Assembly (NCBI GenBank): GCA_023429995.1
Contig: JAEZCE010000046.1
Coordinates: 62,001 to 126,000, forward strand
DNA: 64,000 nucleotides
From: Bacillota bacterium
GTDB lineage: Bacteria > Bacillota > UBA4882 > UBA8346
Direction of reading: 5' to 3'
The notes beneath the pieces were generated by a model. That model was not told where the DNA came from. It saw nothing but the letters and a program-made list of their open reading frames with translations, and did no database searches. The position numbers were made by a program, and so were the translations under genes. Below, piece by piece: positions 52,724 to 61,200 of the stretch (within the stretch, counting starts at the first letter, position 1; each line of letters opens with the position of its first letter).

Positions 52724-55700
52724 TTAAACGGTCTCTTTAATGCTATTTTTGAAATATCCACATTCTATAAAATAATTTATATAACATTCGAGAAGCTCAT
52801 TATTAACAGGCGGACATTTGATATCCGAACCTTCCAGGGCTTTTATCACCTTTTCATTATTGATATGAAAATTCAAAAAATAAAACATGAATCTATATTT
52901 CAATCCGCCAAACGAAACATCTTCTGTAAAATATTGATGAAGAACATCTGCTAATGATTTATCATTTACATTATTAATATTATTTTTACAATCCGTTACC
53001 CATTGATTAAAACTTACTTTTTTTAGCGGTTTTTTATTTATTTTTTCGATTACATCAAATAACTTATTAAACTTTAAAGGATTGGGATTTGTTAAGAAGA
53101 AAACATCGCCAATATTTTCAACCTTTTTTGACAAATATACAATTGCTTGACTGATAAAATCCACAGGCACCATATCGATAATCGCATCTTCATAAGCAGT
53201 TCGAGTTTTAATACTATAAAATAATTTTAAAAGTGTAATAAACATATCGTCAGTTCTGCTTTTACCAGTTTTGCTGTGTCCCGTCATTTCCCCAACCCTG
53301 AAGATCATCATGGGCAAGCCTCTTTTATTGGCTTGATCCAGGAGTTGTTCTGAGACCCATTTGCCTGCCCAATAACCTGATATAAAACTAAACCCACTTA
53401 TATCACCTGTAACATATTCATTATGTAAAAATTCCATATCATCTTCACGGGCCCTTATAGTAACACCAAATGTTGAAACAAAATATATAGGTTTAACCTT
53501 TACGCTAAAGGCAATCTTAATGAGTTCCAAAGTTGAAAAGGCATCAACATGTTTTAAACTTTCATACGCCAAAACATGATTTGTGTTTGCTGCCGTATGA
53601 TAAATTGCGTCAATTTCTTTTTTCATTTTTTCATACATATCAACCTGTAATCCCAACTGCTCCTTGCCAATATCACTTATTACAGGAACAATCCTATTAA
53701 ACGATTCTTTTTTCCATAAATCATATTTTAATAGATTATTTTTTATTCGTTCCAAACCAAGTTCTATCGATTTAGCCCTGACTGTGCAATATATAGTAGC
53801 ATCAGTTGTATCGAGGAGCTGTTTTAGTACAAATACACCTAAATATCCGGTAGCTCCGGTAAGAAGAATATTCTTTATTTTTTTTGATGGGTTGTAAAGT
53901 TCAACATTTTTAGCAATAATGATATCAGGATTAAGAATAGCATCATGTTTTATTCGTTCAATCGTTTCTTCCATGTTTTTTCTCGTATCGTCAGTGTATT
54001 TATTTATTTTAGTTTTTTTGCCCACATCTTCCTTATCAACAGTCAACAGTGCATCTAATATATTTTTAGATAATACTTTAATGTTATCAGATGATACAAT
54101 TAACTGGAAATTAATATCCATTCCCAATTCAGAACCAATTTTTTTACTTAATTCGATCCCAACCAATGAATCCATCCCATATATTTGGAACGATTCATTT
54201 TCATCAATTTCACCGGGGGGAATTTTAAGAATAAATCCCAAAGTTTCAGTCAAATATTGTGTAAGGGCTTTATAACTGTCTTCCTCTTCTCCTGTTTTAA
54301 GTTTTTCTACTAGATCAGTTCTGATTAAAACCTTATTAATTTTATTTTCATTTACATTATTTAATACTGAATTTGTAAACGCGCCTAGCCTTTCATCGGT
54401 CAATTCAACCATTTGAGCATCCATACATTCTGCAATAACCTTACCTTTATTATTTAAAAGATAAAAAGTTCCGTTTATCATGCTTGGATTTAAGTTATTA
54501 TCTTTAAGTTTCACATATCCCCATAATTCATTATCCTGTTTGTCAAAACAACAAGTAAACTTCTCCCATTTTACCATCATGAACATGCTCTTCTCATTTA
54601 CATGTTTTGGGAACGCCGGGGCGTAAAGTTGTGCACACGCATCCAGAATCCCCGGATGAAAACCTATTTTGTAATTCAATCCATCTTTTTTATTCCCTGG
54701 ATTCCTTAGACGGGCCAATGCTTCTCCTTCTTTAAACCAGACTTCATCAATCAATTTTACACTAGTACCTAAATCATATCCTCGTTTTTGCATCATCTGA
54801 TAAAACTCAAAACCTGTATATCTATTTTTGAGCTTATTCTGAAGGTTTTCGCAAGAAACTTGATCGGTACTTATAGGCGTTTGATTATTGTTTAATTTAA
54901 TGGATCCTTCAACATGTAAATTCCAGTTACTTTTGTCTTCATCCCAGCTGAAAAATTTAAATTTTATTTCTTCTTTAGAATTCTCTTCAATAACTAAATG
55001 TAGTTTTATACACGAGATTCCTGACACAAGTAATAAAAGCATAAATCGTATGCTTGTTATCGTATAAGAATTGGTATTATACAATTCTCTCATCATGTCA
55101 CATAACATTTCCTGATAATATCCTACATGAAGAACATTATGATTATCTGCAACTTCAGGGAGATTATTAACACTTAAATGATATTCTAATATTTTATTTT
55201 TCAATGGAGTGAGTATTAATTTACCATGAAGCGGATTATTTATGAAATCGTTTTTATCTTCTGTGGAAACACCAAGTTTAACCAAATCAGGTTTGATATC
55301 GATAGATAAATTTCCATCCGGATGATTTTCTTTCTTAGAAGACGATCCGTACCAATATCGCTTTCTCTGAAAAGCATATGTCGGTAAGACTATTTTTTCC
55401 CGGTTATAATCTTTGTCAAACGAATCCCAATTAATGTTACTGCCGAGGCAATATAATCTTGCTGCACTATTAATTAATGTTTCCCATGAATTTTTTATTT
55501 GTAAATTTGGCAAACAAGTTGTTTCTTCGCCGGAAAGAATATTTTCACAAAAAGTTTTATTCCCTTCTTGGAAACCAATTTCCATAAAAACATGAAATCC
55601 TTGTTCATGCAAAGTTTCAATTCCATTCTTTAATTTAACAGGCGATGAAAGCTCATTTATCCAAAAGGTTTTTCCAAATGAACCTTCCAAAGAAACAGCT

Positions 55701-57877
55701 TTTCCGGAAGAACTTGAAATAAATTTAATGGTAGGTTTATCATTTTTACTTAACTCTTCTATTTCATTTAATGTGGATAATTCCTCTTTATTAAAAGTTT
55801 TACTCTCTATATCAGACCTGGATATCAAAATATTACCCACTTTAGAAACACATTTAACAGCCGTCTCTAACTGCATTACATCTGCAACACAAGCTGCAAC
55901 GAATAATCCAATTCCTTCTCCAAGAACAGCAGAAGGTTTTACTCCCCAACCAATCCATAGTTTGGCCAAACTGTATTTCAAAGAAAAAATAATAGCGGCT
56001 TTGATTATTTTTTCATCTGATTTCTCATCCTCACAATCACTTTTATTTAGATATTCCAATATTGATACATTGATATAAGATTTAAAAAGTGAATTGCATT
56101 TTTCCATTTCTCTATAAAATGTAGGCTGAGTACCAAGTAAATCCGCACCTGTTTTATTGAGATGTTCAATATGACTATTAATGATAAAAGCTATTTTTGG
56201 CTTCGTTGCACTTTCAACTCTTCCCTGATATACAGTTTTACTTTTTTCATTATCTTCTTTATGAAGATACCCGTTTAACTCATTTCTGATCGTATATAAA
56301 TTTTCACCAATAAAAGCTGATCTATGGGAAAAAGTAGCTCGGCACGCACTCGAAGTGTAACATAAATTTCCGACATCAATATCCGGGTTTTTCTCTAAAT
56401 ACTCATAATATTTTTTAATTAACTCTTCCAATGCTTTAGGATTTGTCGCGGAAACAGTAAGAATATGTAACGGTCTCTCAAAATTTTCAGGCATAACCGG
56501 AACGGAAGGCGCCTCTTTAACAATTAAATGTACATTGGTCCCGCTAAACCCAAATGAGCTTACTCCGGCAATCCTTGGTTTCTCGTTTTTATCCCAGTTA
56601 ATTAGCTTATTTGGAATGATTACAAATTTTTTATCAAAATTTATTTTTTGATTTAGTTTATTAAAATGTAAATTAGGAAGAATGGCATTGTTCTGTAAAC
56701 AAAGCAATATTTTTATTAATCCTGCAATACCGGCAGCGCCTTCAAGATGACCAATATTTGATTTTACAGCGCCGATAATCAAAGGATTTTTCCGGTTCCC
56801 ATTTTCAATAAATACATCATTTATTGCCTGTGTTTCAATTGGATCACCCAAATCTGTACCAGTTCCATGAGCTTCCAAATAATTTATATCGTCAGGTTCA
56901 ATTTTTGCATTATTCAATGCTTTTTTTAATAATTTTTTTTGAGATATACCGCTTGGAACAGTTAAACCGCTGTTATTTCCATTATGATTAATTGCAGAAC
57001 CTGGAATAACCGCAAGAATATTATCTTTATCTTCTAAAGCTTTTGTTAATCTTTTTAATACTACAATACCGCACCCTTCTGAACGAACATAGCCATTGGC
57101 ACTTTCATCAAATGTTTTACATTTCCCATCTATTGACAATGCCCCCATTTTACACAATCCTAATGTCGGTAACGGTGATAGAATAAGATTCACCCCACCA
57201 GCTAGCGCCATATCGCATTCTTTTCTTCTTAAACTTTCACAAGCAAGGTGAACGCTTACCAATGAGGAGGAACAAGCTGTATCGACCGATATCGCCGGGC
57301 CATAAAAACCAAATGTATATGCCAGGCGGCCTGACGCAGTACTTAGTGAAGTACCCGTTATAACATACTTATCCATTTCTAAGGGATTTTTGGGTATCCA
57401 AGCGTATTCATTACTGATAATACCAATAAACACTCCTGTTTCGCTTCCCTTTAATTTATCAGGATTTTGACCTGATCTTTCTATTGCCTCCCATGCAACT
57501 TCTAAAAGCAGTCGTTGTTGAGGGTCCATTTCAATTGCTTCACGGGGTGATATTTGGAAAAATTTTGGATCAAATTCTCCAATATCTTCTTGTAAATACC
57601 CCCCTTTGACTGTATACATTTCATCAAAGAGATCCGGATAATCAGTTAAATAGTCTTTAATATTCCATCTGTCAGCAGGAGCATCAAAAATGCCATTTTT
57701 ATTATCTTTTAAGAAATCCCAAAACTTCTCAGGGGTATCGCATCCGCCTGGGAATCTGCACGCCATTCCTATTACAGCAATTGATTCAATCTCTTCAAGG
57801 TTTTTAATTTTCATTTTTAAGGCATCGATTGTTCTTATAGCACTTTTCATCAAATTTAAATTATCTTCGTTCTGCAT
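52724..57877 (-). CDS. polyketide synthase KS-(inactive AT)-DH-ACP-thioester reductase
   Basis: 1717 residues from ATG 57877 (GGAG-ATTAAA-ATG). Short coiled N-terminus (LKMKIKNLEEIESIAVIGMA), then KS (30-450; DTACSSS near 197, EAHGTGT near 334, NIGHLEG). An AT-like domain (550-870) has VLGEGIGLFVAACVADV where GHSxGE should be, so the catalytic Ser is Gly (near 651). The post-AT linker ends LPTYAFQRKRYWYG. The DH-like domain has NHNVLHVGYYQEML (near 912) in place of HxxxGxxxxP, but keeps HPGILDACAQ (near 1076). ACP serine in GMDSLVG (near 1235). The C-terminal reductase has LLTGATGYLGVFVLK (near 1339) and catalytic YWAGK (near 1502). Release would give an aldehyde or alcohol. Confidence 0.9.
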   Translation of the reverse strand: MQNEDNLNLMKSAIRTIDALKMKIKNLEEIESIAVIGMACRFPGGCDTPEKFWDFLKDNKNGIFDAPADRWNIKDYLTDYPDLFDEMYTVKGGYLQEDIGEFDPKFFQISPREAIEMDPQQRLLLEVAWEAIERSGQNPDKLKGSETGVFIGIISNEYAWIPKNPLEMDKYVITGTSLSTASGRLAYTFGFYGPAISVDTACSSSLVSVHLACESLRRKECDMALAGGVNLILSPLPTLGLCKMGALSIDGKCKTFDESANGYVRSEGCGIVVLKRLTKALEDKDNILAVIPGSAINHNGNNSGLTVPSGISQKKLLKKALNNAKIEPDDINYLEAHGTGTDLGDPIETQAINDVFIENGNRKNPLIIGAVKSNIGHLEGAAGIAGLIKILLCLQNNAILPNLHFNKLNQKINFDKKFVIIPNKLINWDKNEKPRIAGVSSFGFSGTNVHLIVKEAPSVPVMPENFERPLHILTVSATNPKALEELIKKYYEYLEKNPDIDVGNLCYTSSACRATFSHRSAFIGENLYTIRNELNGYLHKEDNEKSKTVYQGRVESATKPKIAFIINSHIEHLNKTGADLLGTQPTFYREMEKCNSLFKSYINVSILEYLNKSDCEDEKSDEKIIKAAIIFSLKYSLAKLWIGWGVKPSAVLGEGIGLFVAACVADVMQLETAVKCVSKVGNILISRSDIESKTFNKEELSTLNEIEELSKNDKPTIKFISSSSGKAVSLEGSFGKTFWINELSSPVKLKNGIETLHEQGFHVFMEIGFQEGNKTFCENILSGEETTCLPNLQIKNSWETLINSAARLYCLGSNINWDSFDKDYNREKIVLPTYAFQRKRYWYGSSSKKENHPDGNLSIDIKPDLVKLGVSTEDKNDFINNPLHGKLILTPLKNKILEYHLSVNNLPEVADNHNVLHVGYYQEMLCDMMRELYNTNSYTITSIRFMLLLLVSGISCIKLHLVIEENSKEEIKFKFFSWDEDKSNWNLHVEGSIKLNNNQTPISTDQVSCENLQNKLKNRYTGFEFYQMMQKRGYDLGTSVKLIDEVWFKEGEALARLRNPGNKKDGLNYKIGFHPGILDACAQLYAPAFPKHVNEKSMFMMVKWEKFTCCFDKQDNELWGYVKLKDNNLNPSMINGTFYLLNNKGKVIAECMDAQMVELTDERLGAFTNSVLNNVNENKINKVLIRTDLVEKLKTGEEEDSYKALTQYLTETLGFILKIPPGEIDENESFQIYGMDSLVGIELSKKIGSELGMDINFQLIVSSDNIKVLSKNILDALLTVDKEDVGKKTKINKYTDDTRKNMEETIERIKHDAILNPDIIIAKNVELYNPSKKIKNILLTGATGYLGVFVLKQLLDTTDATIYCTVRAKSIELGLERIKNNLLKYDLWKKESFNRIVPVISDIGKEQLGLQVDMYEKMKKEIDAIYHTAANTNHVLAYESLKHVDAFSTLELIKIAFSVKVKPIYFVSTFGVTIRAREDDMEFLHNEYVTGDISGFSFISGYWAGKWVSEQLLDQANKRGLPMMIFRVGEMTGHSKTGKSRTDDMFITLLKLFYSIKTRTAYEDAIIDMVPVDFISQAIVYLSKKVENIGDVFFLTNPNPLKFNKLFDVIEKINKKPLKKVSFNQWVTDCKNNINNVNDKSLADVLHQYFTEDVSFGGLKYRFMFYFLNFHINNEKVIKALEGSDIKCPPVNNELLECYINYFIECGYFKNSIKETV

Positions 57878-57967
57878 TTTAATCTCCATTCCGCCGCTGT
57901 CGCAGGCGGCACAAATAGCTATGAAAAAAGATGTGCGACTTTCACCAAAAATGCTATCTTAGATTTA
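57878..57967 (-). promoter_or_regulatory. shared leader element, copy 3
   Basis: Same arrangement as the other two copies but cut at 57967, where IS4-type remnant DNA begins. The 8-codon ORF (GTG 57945 to TAG 57919) again reads MKVAHLFS; its His codon and stop codon differ from copy 1. Stem and AATGGAG are identical to copy 2. It precedes the terminal synthase gene. Confidence 0.6.
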
Positions 57968-57973
57968 TCGTAA

Positions 57974-58108
57974 ACGCTGCAGATTCAACTTTTTTTCAAA
58001 TGGTTGAAACAACACTTTACTGTTAAGCACTTTTACGGCATACGCCGAACCGGAGTTGAAAATCCTATTTACATCGCTTTACTAGCTTACTGCTTAATAG
58101 TACTTTGA
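57974..58108 (+). pseudogene. C-terminal fragment of an IS4/IS231-like transposase
   Basis: The text TLQIQLFFKWLKQHFTVKHF then YGIRRTGVENPIYIALLAYC matches the end of IS4-type transposases (E/Q-x-F-F-K-W-I-K-Q-H, with the catalytic Glu replaced by Gln here). The frame starts after TAA and stops at TGA 58108. It differs in family subgroup from the intact IS4 element at 45850. The remaining bases to 58294 show only frayed transposase-like text. Confidence 0.65.
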
Positions 58109-58294
58109 AAAACGCCAAGCCGCCTCGGAAAAAATCTTATGGGAATGGATACGGCTCCTTAAGTTTGAATCATTTACCGCTTTCGTCCAAAAACTACATT
58201 AAAAACCGCTTCGAAGTTCAAGGAGAAGACGCAGGGATTATGAAACAATCTATCAAATGGCCGAAAGGCAGGTGATTGAGACGCTTAATACGGG

Positions 58295-61200
58295 TCATTT
58301 AAATGATGTAACTATTTTAGTTTCTAATAGCTTCGCAATTTCACTTTGATTCAATCCCTCCAAACCGTCATCATCGTTAAAAGATCCGGAACCTTCTTCA
58401 ACATCTACCTGTTCTGTAATAAAATTCATATTTTTTATTATTGTTTTAGAACTTGATTTAATAGAAACAAATTCTTTTAAGAAAGCATTAATCTTGGGAA
58501 CATTTCCTTTGAATACAATTAGTTGATTACCGGGCATAACTAAAGATATTTTCATAGCTGTTATACCATCTTCCTTTTCCAAGGGTACCAGTCCGAATGT
58601 GTTTTTCATATATTCCTGGTAAAAATTGTCAACCTTCATTCCACCTTCCCGCCATATTGGCCAGTTTATGGAAATAGTTTTACCTTTCCGTTGTCCCTTT
58701 TTGACCAACATTTTACGCATATCAGAAAAATTATCGATAAAGCTGTTACCATAAGCATAATCACTTTGCCCTATGTTTCCCATTATTGAGACAACCGAAG
58801 AAAACATCATCAGAAAATCTAAATTTTCTTCCTTTGTTACCTCATCGATATTAATAGTTCCATAAACTTTCGATGATAGAATCGAATTTAAATTTTCAAC
58901 AGATTTGTTCCGTAGATATGCGTCTTGCACAATTCCGGCACAATGTATAATTCCATTGATTTCTTTAAATTTCTTTTTTGTCTCATCAATAAGCGTCTTT
59001 ACATCATTTTCAACTGACACATCAGATTTTATATATACGACTTCTGAACCCAAAGACCTCAAACCATCTATTTTTAATTTTTTTTCATCTGTTAAATCTG
59101 ACCGTCCGGTAAGCACCAATTTTGCACCTAAAGTTTCTGCGAAATATTTTGCGAAAATTAATCCAACTCCACCTACACCACCAGTAATTATATAAACCCC
59201 ATTTTTCTTAAGAGAGATTAATTCTTTATCTGTTTCCTCATTTATTTTCATACTGTCTATATTAAGTATTTCCAATTTTTTTATCGATCTTGTTTTTCCT
59301 TCATACCGAATTTCATTTACTGTTTCATCATTGCTCATTATTTCTGTTTTTATAATTTTTAATACCTGTTCATTCTGATCCGTCACATTTAAATAAGCAT
59401 TATTGTCTATTTGAATAATTTTAGTGTTGAGCTTTTTATTTTCAAGTTTAACACTTTGTGCAAAACCGCTTAATGCAGCATAATGAGGTTGAGGTTTTTC
59501 CCTATTGCCATAAAATATATAAAGTATTTTAATATCATTTTGTATATTTAGATTAATAATAGATTTTGTTAGCATGAAAATTGAATAAATACTATTGTGA
59601 AGCTGTACTTCAAGTATTTTTAATTCAGTATTAAAATTTTCACGGGACCATAAATGGATAATCCCATCCATTATAAATCCTTTTTTCTTTAACTTCTCAA
59701 ACAACATAGCATAATCATTCAAACAAATAGGATTGATCTCATAAACATTTTCTTCAACTTCACAAAATTGTGTTCCTTGCAAGATTAAAACCAACTTCTT
59801 ACCAACTTTTTCACACTCTTCCCGTAAAGTGTAATAAAGTTTTCTATCTGTATCAAAAAGTAATAAATTTCCAAGTGAAGAGTTGCCTATATTCTCATTT
59901 ACAATCAATTCTTGCCATGTAGATTTTAAGTATATGTTATCATTTTGAACCTGAATTCCATTCATCTCATATTTATCACTCTGTACTTCATTGTTCTTTG
60001 ATTGATTTAAGTTATCAAATTTAATTTTTTCCATAATGTATTCTGTAAAACTTTTTATTGTCGGATAATCAAATATGACAGTCGGATTCAGCTTCAAATT
60101 AAACTTTTTTGATATTGATTCCAATAATTGACTAACTTGTATGGATTCCATTCCCATATCAAAAAATCCATGATCAATTTCTGGAAGCTGGCCCGTTTGG
60201 AAACCTAATATCTCTGCTAAAATCTTTTGAAAGTAAAGAATTATCATTTCATTCTGTTCATCTTCAGACTTTTTAGCCAACTCATTTAAAAAGATATCCG
60301 TACCACAATCTTGCATTGATTTACCTTTATCATCACAAATGTGTATATTATCACTCAAGTCAAATCTTTCATGAGTTATTTCTTTTTTTTCTTCTGTTAA
60401 AATTCCATCATTAAATTGAGTATCTAATATATTTAACCAATATCTCTTTTTGAGAAACGAATAGGTTGGAAGGGATATACGTTGCGGCTTTATTTCGGTA
60501 TATAGTTTTTCCCAATTTATAAATACACCTTCAGTCCATAGCTTTGCGAGTTTAAGAATGTTTTTTTCTTGGATAATTTTATCTAAATATACCTGATCCT
60601 CTTCTTTATTGCCGATGCTATTTTTAAGAGAATCCGCACCATCCAAAAAACCTTCAAATATTTCGGATTCAATACAAGTCTTACCAGTATTATTTTTCTG
60701 GCTGTTTAAATAAATGCTTAATTTATCAATTAAATTATCTATACTATTAGCAACAAAGGCAATTCTAAAGGGCATCGGCTCCCTACCTGTTTGCAATGTG
60801 TAGCCGACATTAAGCAACAGAGTATCTTTATTTTCTTCTTGTACCAGAAAATCTTTTAATTTTTTTACATTTTGACGCAAACTCTCTCTTTCTTTAGCAG
60901 ATAAAGCGATGATAACATCCTGACTATTTTGATTTTTATCTGCATTTGAAATTCTTTCCTCATTTTTATTTTCATATTCCTCCATAACAATATGTACATT
61001 CACACCGCCGGCTCCGAAAGAACTTACTCCCGCTCTTCTGGGATAATATCCTTCAGATTGGCCTTTTTGAGTTCGCGGCTGCCAGTGTTCGACTTCCTGC
61101 TGAACAATAAAAGGCGTGTTTTCAAAATTTATTTTGGTATTTAATTTATCTGAATGCAATAACGAAGGTACTAATGTCTTGTGTTTCATCTGTAATACTA

